From the NCBI GenBank assembly GCA_030595665.1, contig JAUVCV010000022.1, forward strand, positions 1 to 40,277: a stretch of 40,277 nucleotides of DNA, read 5' to 3'. Every line of letters begins with the position of its first letter. Position 1 is the first letter of the stretch. This DNA comes from Methanogenium sp. GTDB lineage: Archaea > Halobacteriota > Methanomicrobia > Methanomicrobiales > Methanomicrobiaceae. Position numbers and translations under genes: made by a program. This document shows positions 25,201 to 33,001 of the stretch, one piece after another. The notes under the pieces were generated by a model. That model saw only the letters and a program-made list of their open reading frames with translations, was not told the origin of the DNA and did not search any database.

Positions 25201-25317
25201 ATGGGTGAAGAACCGTTTACCGCGGCAGTGAATGAGGCATTCCAGGGAGACGAACTGTCAGTGTTTGTTATTCAGGAAGTAAAAAGAAGGTCAGAAGAGG
25301 GAAGGAATTCAAGTTGA
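22285..25317 (+). CDS. STAND-type P-loop ATPase with long TPR array
   Basis: The protein has 1010 residues. FSGRYDERKKISDAL (21-35) is the lead-in common to STAND/AAA_16 ATPases; Walker A is GARGSGKSS (49-57), Walker B is VAILLDEAQW (186-195, D191 and E192), and LIFTYR (217-222) resembles the sensor region. Winged-helix-like sequence follows to about 420. From 482 to 921 come eleven 40-residue TPRs of the LHQIGMVYQDTNRYDDALAY type, plus degenerate ones at either end. STAND proteins switch on by oligomerising when the repeat domain senses a ligand, and many act in prokaryotic immunity. No effector domain is seen in the chain, so a separate effector such as the upstream SIR2 protein would fit. 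GGTGA lies seven bases before the ATG. Confidence 0.9.
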   Translation: MTEMPGEGTQVSVNRCPTEEFSGRYDERKKISDALSHVKERGQVIMISGARGSGKSSLLDWVEYEIQRADGGLESPAFKEIFLETPGMIMVSYGKLLTDIQGHTKFGWFKNIVRNESMKKGLTALIGIVKDYTTPVDPAGILVRTGEKLAEAYLPSRPIGHDPVLIAFLGVFRKLSEELSQKDGCVAILLDEAQWSSDIDFILLKDLIRNIPPGIALIFTYRLETATQQKYEELQAELLRHSHPEIKLAKMQSDCITELLKLRYELTIDEATADFLKENIGDPLCLIACMNLLQKEKLPVTIENIRANMHAAIENPAKVIYRCLDDAQAKWANCLCVLSQPMPLTIMACMLQYQPGTITSLQDGLEKSYVIIKIEKGSYEFAHPSLREYRKDQLPDEDFVTFHAKAAKCFKDRVDKLPDKQYGILSLAEHAFYGEDYETASDLNFRLGNQYYDHYNYSTALELMNRAKISAQELNDLTSASSSLHQIGMICEDTNRFADALDYYQQSLEISQELGNRVGEASTLHQIGMVYEATNQFSDALAYYNRSLVIERELGNRAGEAIVLHQIGMVYGDTNQFSDALDYYQQSLEISQELGNRVGEASTLHQIGMICEDTNRFADALDYYQQSLEISQELGNRAGEAIVLHQIGMVYEDTNQFTDALDYYQQSLVIKRELGNRAGEASTLHQIGMVYQDKNRSDDALAYYNRSLAINKELGNRTVEVSTLHQIGIVYQDTNRHDDALKYYQQSLTITRELGNHASEATALHQIGMVYQDTNRYDDALAYYNRSLAINRELGGRAGEAITIHQIGMLYEDVNRYADALAYYNRSLAINRELGNRAGESSSLHQIGMVYQKTNRWADALVYYNQSLVIERELGNRASESSSLHQIGMVYQDTNRYDDALKYYDQSLTINRELGNHASEVLTLAQMGVIFGDMSKFDDSVHHFCNALSIAVPNQMPVSDQIISVLAMNLDQMGEEPFTAAVNEAFQGDELSVFVIQEVKRRSEEGRNSS
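23728..25047 (+). repeat. Eleven tandem 120-base repeats coding for TPRs
   Basis: Each unit encodes 40 residues. DNA identity is so high that long runs are the same from unit to unit; units 1, 3 and 4 are nearly identical. Units alternate between two flavours: DYYQQSLEISQELGN and AYYNRSLAINRELGN. This points to recent unit duplication and gene conversion. Confidence 0.95.
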
Positions 25318-25500
25318 ACACCCTCTCACAAAGAATGTAACGATTGTAGATTTTGGTATGGATCTTTTGACTCAGGAATGGGATTAAGGTTAATCCTATC
25401 GTCACTTCGATTTAAATTCCGCCCGGTAAAGAGCCCCACAATGGAATGTATTCCATTGAGCTAAAATATTAGGTTCACATCGAATGAGAAACGCATCACA

Positions 25501-26637
25501 TCATAAATCCTCTTTTATTTCTTCCATGCTTACATCAGACCATTCTATGAGCTTTTGCCGGAGCTCTTCTTTTGAAGGGAGATAGAGCTGATAGCGGGAG
25601 GCATACACATTTGTATTTTCAGGAAGTGTGAGCTGTACGAGGGCGTCGTTGTTTGTTTTGCAGAGGATGATACCGATTGTCAGGTTTTCATCGTCCAGTT
25701 TAACATGCCTGTCAAAATAATTGACGTACATCTGCATCTGTCCAAGGTTTTCATGGGTAAGCTTTCCTATTTTAAGGTCAATCAGGACGTAACAACGCAG
25801 TAATCTGTTGTAGAAGACTAAATCCACATAATAGTGGTCGGAGTCAAATGTAAATCTCTTCTGACGGGCTTCAAATAGAAATCCCTTACCGAGTTCGAGA
25901 AGAAAGTGTTCCAATTTGTCAATTATTGCAGATTCAAGATCGTTTTCCGAATATTTTTCCTTCTCGTCAAGTCCAAGGAATTCAAGAACAAGCGGATTTT
26001 TCATCATATCTTCGGGTTTTGTGATTCTCTGCCCGTTGTATGACAAGTCCCGGACTCCTTCTTTATCCCTGCTCAGTGCAAGTCTTTCATATAACCCGGA
26101 GTTAGACTGACGCTTTAGTTCTGCAAGCGACCAACTGTTTTCTGTTGATTCAATCTCATAAAATCGGCGTTCATCTCTGGCTTTTATTCCCATCAGGAAT
26201 ACATAATGAGACCAGCTCAAGTCAAAGTGCGATAATTGCGCAGACACTGTCTGCGTTATTTTAGATGGACTGTATGTCCCATCATCTAATTTCCCAGACG
26301 CTGTCTGGGATATTGCAGGCGCCCGTTTTTTATACTCGATATAAAACCTGCGCATATACTCAAGATTTCTTCTTGAAAAACCTCTTCCAAACTCTTTTGC
26401 CAGACTTTTAGATAAATCTTTGAGCGTCTGTTTTCCGTATTCTGCCCTGTTATCTCCCAACTGCTCGTTTTCAACGATAAGCTTTCCAATCTCAAAGTTT
26501 GTGAGCACCTGTAATGTATTGATATTTTGTGCGGCGGTTTTTCTGGCCGTTATTATGAGATTTCGGACTTCACTTAAAAGTGGCAGGATTTCATCGTTTT
26601 TATTTTGTATAATTTTCCGGTTCTTGTCTTCAGCCAT
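25501..26637 (-). CDS. YhcG-family PDDEXK nuclease domain protein (DUF1016), intact
   Basis: The protein has 378 residues. The N-terminal DUF1016 part includes VLTNFEIGKLIVENEQ and LSKSLAKEFGRGFSRRNLEYMRRFY. The C-terminal PDDEXK nuclease domain includes FLLELGKGFLFEARQKRFTFDSDHYYVDLVFYNRLLRCYVLIDLKIGKL, where E in FEARQ, D in VDLVF and DLK are the expected active-site residues. YhcG proteins are predicted structure-selective or homing-type nucleases often found near restriction-modification and other defence genes; their role is not settled. It faces the SIR2/STAND genes from the opposite strand, and a truncated relative lies at the other side of the island. Confidence 0.9.
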   Translation of the reverse strand: MAEDKNRKIIQNKNDEILPLLSEVRNLIITARKTAAQNINTLQVLTNFEIGKLIVENEQLGDNRAEYGKQTLKDLSKSLAKEFGRGFSRRNLEYMRRFYIEYKKRAPAISQTASGKLDDGTYSPSKITQTVSAQLSHFDLSWSHYVFLMGIKARDERRFYEIESTENSWSLAELKRQSNSGLYERLALSRDKEGVRDLSYNGQRITKPEDMMKNPLVLEFLGLDEKEKYSENDLESAIIDKLEHFLLELGKGFLFEARQKRFTFDSDHYYVDLVFYNRLLRCYVLIDLKIGKLTHENLGQMQMYVNYFDRHVKLDDENLTIGIILCKTNNDALVQLTLPENTNVYASRYQLYLPSKEELRQKLIEWSDVSMEEIKEDL

Positions 26638-26818
26638 TTAAAACACCATCTGCACCATCATACTGTTCTGAAATCCTCAACACCGTGTGCATTCATTTTT
26701 CGCCTGTCACGGTTCTCTTTATCCAAATCGAGTACTGCATGAACCAGAGAAAAAATCGAGGATTATATCATTATGAAAATGACCCGTTTTAGATAATTCG
26801 TAACTGTTCTCCTCACAA

Positions 26819-27778
26819 CTATCTCCCCTCACCCGCAATCTTCGAAAACGGAATAATCCCCGCCCCGATATCGGTCGTCACATTGCATCCCTGTTCAATA
26901 GCATTCGCGACAAGATTCAGACCGCTGAAAAAGACAATTGAGAGACGATAGGGATCGGCCCGCAGATTAAACGGACTCGTACCGATGCCAACCGGGCGGA
27001 CAAAACCGCACCCGGCCATATCATCAATAATACCCTCGACTTTGTCTCTTGCCTGAACAGTCACTTCCCGGACATTCGCGAGCGCCACCCCGCTCCCGGT
27101 ATGAACCAGACTATCAACCGAGGTCAGCCCTGCATTAATAAAAAGCTGAAGAGGATCAATTGTTGTGCCCCGGTAACGAATCAGGTCATCAAAACAGACC
27201 GGCTGGTTATCGGCGATGCGGAATCTCCCCCCGTAGACAATATCAACACCAATCCCGTTTTTCTGGAGCACCCCGTCCATCGTTATAGAACACGCGGATA
27301 TAAACCCGACCGTATCCGGGGGAAGACGGGGATCGTTATCGGTAACAGAATAGCCCCGGAAGAAACTGTAGCCACGGTCTATCACCTCGTCATACGCCCG
27401 TGTCACCGCTTCAATCTCATCATACGGCACATACGTCAGGTTGTAGGCAATATCCCCGGCCAGCGTCTTCGGGTCAAACGATACATTAAATGAAAGCTGT
27501 TCAAGCCGGGATATCACATACCCCATGCGATCATCAACCAGGGCATCCTCTGCCTCAGAATGACCCTCAGTTGTAAGAACACGCCCTTTATTACCCACCT
27601 TACGGGTAAATCCCCTCTCATCAAGGTACTGAAGATAATACTGCACTGCCCGGTCAGACATCGAAAATCCACGTTCAGCCATCAGCTCACTGAGCAGTTT
27701 TGCGCCGAGGGGGCCCTGCTGCTCTGAAAGAATACGCAGAATCTCAACAGATTTTCTCTCAGAACGCTCAAAGGTCAT
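26819..27778 (-). CDS. nrpR: NrpR nitrogen repressor with HTH domain (NrpRI-like)
   Basis: The protein has 319 residues. Residues about 5-75 form a winged helix (SVEILRILSEQQGPLGAKLLSELMAERGFSMSDRAVQYYLQYL, then a wing with KGRVLTTEG). The rest is an NrpR regulator domain: GDIAYNLTYVPYDE, FISACSITMDGVLQKNGIGVDIVYGGRF, LIRYRGTTIDPLQLFINAG, VHTGSGVALANVREV and DIGAGIIPFSKI. NrpR binds operators of nif and gln genes and is released by 2-oxoglutarate under nitrogen limitation. The gene is in the same orientation as glnK-amtB-glnA. A palindrome 15 bases before its start may give autoregulation. Confidence 0.93.
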   Translation of the reverse strand: MTFERSERKSVEILRILSEQQGPLGAKLLSELMAERGFSMSDRAVQYYLQYLDERGFTRKVGNKGRVLTTEGHSEAEDALVDDRMGYVISRLEQLSFNVSFDPKTLAGDIAYNLTYVPYDEIEAVTRAYDEVIDRGYSFFRGYSVTDNDPRLPPDTVGFISACSITMDGVLQKNGIGVDIVYGGRFRIADNQPVCFDDLIRYRGTTIDPLQLFINAGLTSVDSLVHTGSGVALANVREVTVQARDKVEGIIDDMAGCGFVRPVGIGTSPFNLRADPYRLSIVFFSGLNLVANAIEQGCNVTTDIGAGIIPFSKIAGEGR

Positions 27779-27792
27779 TTCACAACCACCTC

Positions 27793-27808
27793 ATACCAGT
27801 TGTGGTAT
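27793..27808 (-). promoter_or_regulatory. Palindrome ATACCA-GTTG-TGGTAT before nrpR
   Basis: A perfect 6-base-pair inverted repeat 15-30 bases upstream of the nrpR start. The half-sites are the same TGGTAT/ATACCA words as in the inverted repeat upstream of glutamate synthase, but in opposite order. It is a candidate autoregulatory site. Confidence 0.45.
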
Positions 27809-27911
27809 TGCAGAAATGAGAACAAATCATTAGTATGATAATTGAGGATTCGTTCATATCTATGTTTTGAAAGAACGTGTGGAATTTTGCACTTTTTTTA
27901 CGGGAAAAAGA

Positions 27912-28140
27912 TCATTCGGGTTCTTCCCGAACCCTTATCACCCCATACACAGGGACGAAAAAAATAGTCTACCATCCCCCTTTTGACGATTGCTATTGAT
28001 CCCACCCCTGCCTTTTGATGATTGATCCCTTTCATCCTTTTACCAACAGACAGTATCACTGCCCGGACATCCTCATAACTCGTACAATCGGCAGACCATA
28101 TTGTTTAAACCATGACGCAGCCCGGTTTTTCATTTTCACT
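27912..28140 (-). pseudogene. Decayed glnK duplicate
   Basis: Parts of this stretch match glnK at 28550-28873. Its 3' end lines up with the glnK end (GGGAAGAACCCGAATGA against GGGAAGAATCCGAATGA) but carries a two-base insertion that breaks the frame. A block near 28045-28080 translates YEDVRAVILSVGKR against EDEDVAAIVSIVKR in GlnK. A further anchor is CATTTTCACT near 28131. The 3' flanks (27810-27911 and 28452-28549) are also similar base by base, so a unit of glnK plus downstream DNA was duplicated in tandem and one copy decayed. The 5' part is no longer recognisable, and 28141-28549 otherwise holds no gene I can support. Confidence 0.7.
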
Positions 28141-28549
28141 CTAATAAACCCATCGAACCCAGTCCCATACATAGTGCAAGCAATATCCCCGAGAAAAGAC
28201 AGGCGCTCCCGAAGATCCGACATAAATCGTTATTTCGCGTGCAGAGGATAATACCAACAACAACAGTAACCAATAAAATCAGAATCATTTGTATATCCCC
28301 CTAATAACTGGGGAATGACTTACCTTATGGGCATCGGAAAGGTCCTTTCCTCCAGGAAGAACAGGCAATATGCACCTTCGAATGAACGGGTCACAAACAA
28401 AAGAGCCCACGACTTCAGCCGCAGATAGTGGACAAACCCACTAGCGGCATTGCAGAAATGAGAACAATTCATCAATATGATAACTGAGGATTCGTCCAGA
28501 TCCATGATTTGAAAAAAGGAGGGAATGGTGCGTATTTACGGGAAACAGA

Positions 28550-28873
28550 TCATTCGGATTCTTCCCGGACCTTTATCGCCTCCTCTACAGGGATGATAAA
28601 TATCCTGCCGTCCCCTGCCTCACCCGTCACCGCCACTCGTTTGACAATTGAGACGATCGCTGCCACGTCCTCATCCTCGACGACCATCTCAATTTTCACT
28701 TTGGGAATCAGGTCGACATTGACCTTTCTTCCGCGAAACTGGAGGCATATGCCGCGCTGCACACCCCTGCCGTGAACGTTGGTGATAGTCATGGCAAAAA
28801 ATCCCCCTTCATCAAGGGCCGCCTTCACATCCTCCACCTTTTCAGGCCGTACGATTGCTTCTACTTTCTTCAT
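28550..28873 (-). CDS. glnK: PII signal protein GlnK
   Basis: The protein has 107 residues: MKKVEAIVRPEKVEDVKAAL, T-loop region GRGVQRGICLQFRGRKVNVDLIPKVKIE, B-loop TGEAGDGRIFIIPVEEAIKVR. PII proteins bind ATP/ADP and 2-oxoglutarate as trimers and dock into the Amt pore to block ammonium uptake when nitrogen is plentiful. The tyrosine that bacteria uridylylate (in RGxEYxVD) is replaced by valine, so control must be by ligands alone. The gene follows amtB by three bases in the same direction, the usual amtB-glnK pairing with the order reversed relative to most bacteria. Confidence 0.95.
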   Translation of the reverse strand: MKKVEAIVRPEKVEDVKAALDEGGFFAMTITNVHGRGVQRGICLQFRGRKVNVDLIPKVKIEMVVEDEDVAAIVSIVKRVAVTGEAGDGRIFIIPVEEAIKVREESE

Positions 28874-28876
28874 CTT

Positions 28877-30073
28877 TTACGCCTCCACCGTCTCGCCGTG
28901 CTGGGAGATATCCAGGCCGACATATTCTTCCTTTTCATCGACACGCAGGCCCATGACCTTGTCAACAACCTTTGCGAGAATGTAGGTCACAACGAAGGCG
29001 TAGCCCACCGCCACCACCACGTCCAGCACCTGTATGAGGAACTGATTTGCATTGCCGTATAACAGACCATCAACGCCTCCGATGGCCGCTGTTGCAAAGA
29101 TACCCGTCGCAAGAGCGCCGAACACCCCGCCGACTCCATGGACCGCCCATGCATCCAGCGATTCATCAATACCCTTCTTCTGCCTCCACAGGAGGGCAGC
29201 GTAACAGACCAGTCCTGCAAGTGCACCGATGACGAGAGATCCTTTCACGTCAACAAACCCTGCTGCAGGCGTAATTGCAACAAGCCCTGCTATTGCACCG
29301 GAGACAATCCCAAGTGTTGCAGGCTTTCCCCGTATCCAGGATGCAACCATCCAGGCAAGTGCACCAGCGGCGGCAGCAGTGTTTGTCACAACAAATGCAT
29401 TTGCTGCGATACCGTCTGCGGCAAGTTCACTCCCTGCATTGAATCCGAACCATCCAAACCACAGCAGTCCTGCACCAAGGAGGGTGATCGGAACATTGTA
29501 GGGCTCCATCCCGTACTTCCCAAAACCCTTCCGGGCACCAATCACCATGCAGAGGGCAAGAGCACCGAAACCTGCACTGATGTGGACAACCGTTCCACCG
29601 GCGAAATCAAGGGCACCAAGTTGTGAAGCCCATCCACCACCCCATGCCCAGTGGGCAAGCGGATCATAGACAAGCGTCGTCCACAACAGCCCAAATACGA
29701 TGAATGAACTCAGTTTCACCCGTTCTGCAACAGCTGATGTGATGATCGCAAGGGCCAGGGCGGCAAAGACAAGCTGAAACATCATGAACAGCAGATCAGG
29801 AATTCCATCGCCGTCCAGTCCGACACCGGCAAGCATGACATGGTCAAGACCGCCGATGAACCCGCCAATATCCGGGCCGAACGCAAGACTGTAGCCGAAT
29901 ACGACCCACTGAATACTCACGACGGCAAATGCCACAAAGGCAAGGCCCAGCATTGAGATGATATTCTTCCTTCTGACCATTCCACCGTAGAACAGCCCAA
30001 CAGCAGGGGTCATCAGCATGACCATCGCTGTGCATATGATGATAAAGGCAGTATCTCCGCTATTGATTACCAT
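28877..30073 (-). CDS. amtB: Ammonium transporter Amt
   Basis: The 398-residue protein has an estimated eleven membrane helices. The start ([31 protein letters not shown]) and the twin-histidine pore residues, in [14 protein letters not shown] and [16 protein letters not shown], identify the Amt/Rh family. It carries ammonium into the cell and is gated by GlnK encoded directly downstream. The C-terminal cytoplasmic tail ([21 protein letters not shown]) is the family's conserved regulatory tail. A TATA-like GGTATAATAT lies about 36 bases before the start, inside a palindrome. Confidence 0.96.
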   Translation of the reverse strand: MVINSGDTAFIIICTAMVMLMTPAVGLFYGGMVRRKNIISMLGLAFVAFAVVSIQWVVFGYSLAFGPDIGGFIGGLDHVMLAGVGLDGDGIPDLLFMMFQLVFAALALAIITSAVAERVKLSSFIVFGLLWTTLVYDPLAHWAWGGGWASQLGALDFAGGTVVHISAGFGALALCMVIGARKGFGKYGMEPYNVPITLLGAGLLWFGWFGFNAGSELAADGIAANAFVVTNTAAAAGALAWMVASWIRGKPATLGIVSGAIAGLVAITPAAGFVDVKGSLVIGALAGLVCYAALLWRQKKGIDESLDAWAVHGVGGVFGALATGIFATAAIGGVDGLLYGNANQFLIQVLDVVVAVGYAFVVTYILAKVVDKVMGLRVDEKEEYVGLDISQHGETVEA

Positions 30074-30098
30074 GAATCAAACCTTTTTTTATCTTAAA

Positions 30099-30120
30099 AA
30101 TCCGAATATTATACCGGATT
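30099..30120 (-). promoter_or_regulatory. amtB promoter TATA box inside inverted repeat AATCCG-N10-CGGATT
   Basis: The inverted repeat surrounds GGTATAATATT, the best TATA box before amtB, and ends 26 bases upstream of the ATG. A protein bound here would compete directly with TBP. NrpR is a natural candidate, but the half-sites are not the same as at glnA or glutamate synthase. Confidence 0.45.
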
Positions 30121-30193
30121 ACTCGTTTTTCTTCATTACGGGATAATTCAAACAATAAGGGGAGAGGAACAGTATCTCCCCTTACATTTCTTC

Positions 30194-31528
30194 TTAGAAC
30201 CGTGTCAGGTATTGTTCAACTTCCCATGGATGAACTACAGTCCGATATGAATCCCACTCCATCAGTGCAATACTGTTGAGCCCGTCAATGACATGAGTTC
30301 CGAGCGCATTACAGATGAGCGTATCCTCCAGAAGGTGCCGGTTAGCAGTGATCAGGTCACCCGGAAGTGTATCAATATGTGATCTGCTGCGTTCTTCTTC
30401 AGTCATCTCAAAGATGTTCTGGTTCACCCCTGCGGGAGGAACGAGCTGCTTTTTTATCCCGTCCATACCTGCAGTAAGAATGGCAGCAAAGGTCAGGTAA
30501 GGATTACAGGTTGGATCAGGACTCCTCAGTTCCATCCGGGTGCTCTTTCCACGGGGGGAAGGGACTCGAACAAGGGCCGTACGGTTCTGTGCACTCCAGC
30601 TCACATACACCGGCGCTTCATACCCGGGTACCAGTCGCTTGTAGGAGTTAATCGTCGGATTGGCAATCCGGGTGATACTCTTTGCATGCTCCAGCACACC
30701 GGCAATGAAATGCAGAGCGACTTCAGAGAGCTGAAGCGGTGCCTCAGGATCATAAAACGCATTCTCCCCGTCTTTGGAGAGCGATGAATTGACATGCATT
30801 CCGCTTCCGCATATCCCGTATATCGGCTTTGCCATGAAGGTTGCATTCAGCCCGTTCTGGAGCGCGATGGACTTTGTCGCATACTTGAAGGTGATGACAT
30901 TATCAGCTGTTTTTAACGCATCACCATACTTAAAGTCAATTTCATGCTGACTTTCTGCCACCTCGTGGTGGGATGCCTCAATCTCAAAACCCATGTCGGT
31001 TAATGCAAGGACAATCTCTGAACGCACATCTTCTGCGAGATCTGTCGGTGCCAGATCAAAGTAACCGCCCTTGTCCTGGGGGACAATCGTAGGCGTGCCG
31101 TTCTCATCAAGCTTGAAGAGGAAGAACTCAAGTTCAGGACCGGTGTTAAAGGTGTATCCCATCTCCTTTGCCTCTGCAAGTGCCTTCTTCAGGATAAAAC
31201 GGGGGTCGCCCTCAAACGGCGTTCCGTCAGGCATGTAGACATCACAGATAAACCGTGCAACCGGATAGCCCCCTTTCCTCCATGGAAGAAGTGAATATGT
31301 CGAAATATCTGGTTTCAGGACCATGTCAGACTCTTCAATCCGTGCGAACCCTTCAATTGAAGAACCGTCAAAAGATATTCCGTCCGTGAGAGCTTTCTCT
31401 GCCTGCCATGCAGGGATTGCCACATTCTTCGGCATTCCCTGAATATCGGAAAACTGCAGGCGGACAAATTTCACCTTGTCTGCCTCAATTCTCTCTAATG
31501 TTTTTGCAACATCAGTTGACATTGTCAT
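30194..31528 (-). CDS. glnA: Glutamine synthetase, type I (GSI-alpha-like)
   Basis: The protein has 444 residues. Motifs include DGSSIEGFARIEESDM, GPELEFFLF, GICGSGMHVNSSL, NPTINSYKRLVPGYEAPVYVSWSAQNRT and PSPRGKSTRMELRSPDPTCNPYL. It makes glutamine from glutamate, ammonia and ATP. The tyrosine adenylylated in many bacteria (NLYDLP) is missing: the aligned segment is SHIDTLPGD. This is usual for the alpha type, which is instead feedback-inhibited. With the glutamate synthase operon it completes the GS/GOGAT cycle. The TATA box centred 28 bases before the ATG suggests a leaderless mRNA; the second ATG (31522) is an alternative start. Confidence 0.97.
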   Translation of the reverse strand: MTMSTDVAKTLERIEADKVKFVRLQFSDIQGMPKNVAIPAWQAEKALTDGISFDGSSIEGFARIEESDMVLKPDISTYSLLPWRKGGYPVARFICDVYMPDGTPFEGDPRFILKKALAEAKEMGYTFNTGPELEFFLFKLDENGTPTIVPQDKGGYFDLAPTDLAEDVRSEIVLALTDMGFEIEASHHEVAESQHEIDFKYGDALKTADNVITFKYATKSIALQNGLNATFMAKPIYGICGSGMHVNSSLSKDGENAFYDPEAPLQLSEVALHFIAGVLEHAKSITRIANPTINSYKRLVPGYEAPVYVSWSAQNRTALVRVPSPRGKSTRMELRSPDPTCNPYLTFAAILTAGMDGIKKQLVPPAGVNQNIFEMTEEERSRSHIDTLPGDLITANRHLLEDTLICNALGTHVIDGLNSIALMEWDSYRTVVHPWEVEQYLTRF

Positions 31529-31560
31529 GGGTAGTCATAACCCAAATGAAGTATTTATAG
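31529..31560 (-). promoter_or_regulatory. glnA promoter: TATA box and palindromic operator at the start site
   Basis: On the minus strand, CTATAAATAC (31560-31551) is the TATA box, and the palindrome GGGT-N7-ACCC (31529-31543) fills the space between it and the start codon. A repressor here would sit on the transcription start. NrpR is the obvious candidate for this nitrogen gene. The right arm TAACCC is also the arm of the 34-base-period palindrome array at 16233-16312. Confidence 0.6.
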
Positions 31561-31692
31561 ATATCACTCAACCTACAGGATGTCAGCCATAATCTATATA
31601 GCAATATATAGTTGGAAATCTCATGACATTTTGTTTCAGATAATTATTGAAGAAGAAGTAAATCGGGCCAAATTAAAAAATACCGGAAAATA

Positions 31693-32700
31693 TCAGGAAT
31701 TTTCAGTTACCAGATAGTTGATGGCATTCTCAGAAACCACCCCTGCATATTCCCCCACCCTACGGAAATTCTCAACACAATAGCCAATTGATACAACCCC
31801 CGGCACACCCAGATCAAAAAGCCAGATGGAAACGTCATTGCATTTTTCTACAAAATCACGCACATCAGAGATTAATTCATTTGCTTTCAGAATATCTTTT
31901 TCAAACAGTGATTCAAGACTTGCCTCAAAAATATTCAGAGATTCCCGGCTTTTTTCCTCAATGATATCGATCATTTTTTTCTCAAGGGATGTATACATCA
32001 GACTTCGGGCACTCTCCGCAATTTTAACGATGTGATCCCCCACCCGTTCAACAACACGCGAAATCTGGAGATAAATTAAGGCCAGTTCAATTTCCACATC
32101 CATCTCACGAGACAATGAAACGTTGCGCAACAGAAGATTAAACTGGCGGGCGACAAGCCAGTACAGACGATTCACATCACGATCGCGAAGGATAACATCT
32201 TCGACAAGTTCCTCATCACGGGTCTTCAGAGCAAACACCGCATCCCGTTGCATACCGGCAACAATCACACCCATTCTTTTGAGCGTACTGGAAAACGGCA
32301 TCTCACCAGGATTGAGGAGATCACGAATCACAATTTTGTGATCCGTCTGATCAGAAACCTCCTGACCCACCGTTCGTTGCGTAAATTTTCTCACAGACTT
32401 ATGCGCCCAGGAAGGAACCCTCCCGGGAGAGACAATTTCAATAACATTATAACCCGCCACATAGGCACCAATCAGTGAGCGAAAGAGGATATCCGGACCA
32501 TCATAAACAGCCAGATCAAATCGTTTTACCCGTTCTGACACCTTACCGGATATTTTTGGCGTTACGGTAAGGGATCCATCAGGCTGAATTATAAGGCCCA
32601 CAGGATCATTTTTATGGATATCAGAAGCCCGTATCCATTCCTTGGGAAGGGAAACAATAAAAGTCGAGCCACCCGTCACCTGAATTTTTCGGATTTCCAT
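31693..32700 (-). CDS. PhoU-like regulator with N-terminal AbrB-type DNA-binding domain
   Basis: The protein has 335 residues. Residues 1-50 (MEIRKIQVTGGSTFIVSLPKEWIRASDI, then LIIQPDGSLTVTP) form a swapped-hairpin SpoVT/AbrB-type domain. The rest is helical with two PhoU-like three-helix repeats (around RDRDVNRLYWLVARQFNLLL, and ISRVVERVGDHIVKIAESA, which has the metal-binding E-x-x-x-D pattern). Archaeal proteins of this kind are annotated as phosphate-uptake regulators; no pst genes are visible here, so the target is unknown. The ATG at 32700 is preferred over the one three codons upstream because the AbrB strand begins there. It stands alone. Confidence 0.85.
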   Translation of the reverse strand: MEIRKIQVTGGSTFIVSLPKEWIRASDIHKNDPVGLIIQPDGSLTVTPKISGKVSERVKRFDLAVYDGPDILFRSLIGAYVAGYNVIEIVSPGRVPSWAHKSVRKFTQRTVGQEVSDQTDHKIVIRDLLNPGEMPFSSTLKRMGVIVAGMQRDAVFALKTRDEELVEDVILRDRDVNRLYWLVARQFNLLLRNVSLSREMDVEIELALIYLQISRVVERVGDHIVKIAESARSLMYTSLEKKMIDIIEEKSRESLNIFEASLESLFEKDILKANELISDVRDFVEKCNDVSIWLFDLGVPGVVSIGYCVENFRRVGEYAGVVSENAINYLVTENS

Positions 32701-33001
32701 AAGACACAAATCACCCAGTCAAAAAACTACATTGGAACCTGAATATAATACTAGGTTATCCGCAGAGACATATAAAATATATATATCTCCGTCGGCCCGC
32801 ATGCCAGAAAACTGATGTGAACGGTATGAAAACCTTCAGATGAGGGGTATGTTCGCTATTAACCACTACCAGATAAGGATTATTAAAAACAGAGATCTTA
32901 GAGCAATAGAGATCAGAAAAAGATAATCTGAATACGGGAATGAGACGGGTTTATCCGTACAGGGAATTTAAAAAATTGGATTTCTAGTAATCCTCCTGAC
33001 G

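Noticed and set aside
28320..28505. 61-codon minus-strand ORF between the two glnK copies
   Set aside because: Part of it is the duplicated 3' flank of glnK and no family is recognisable; it is probably a by-product of the duplication.
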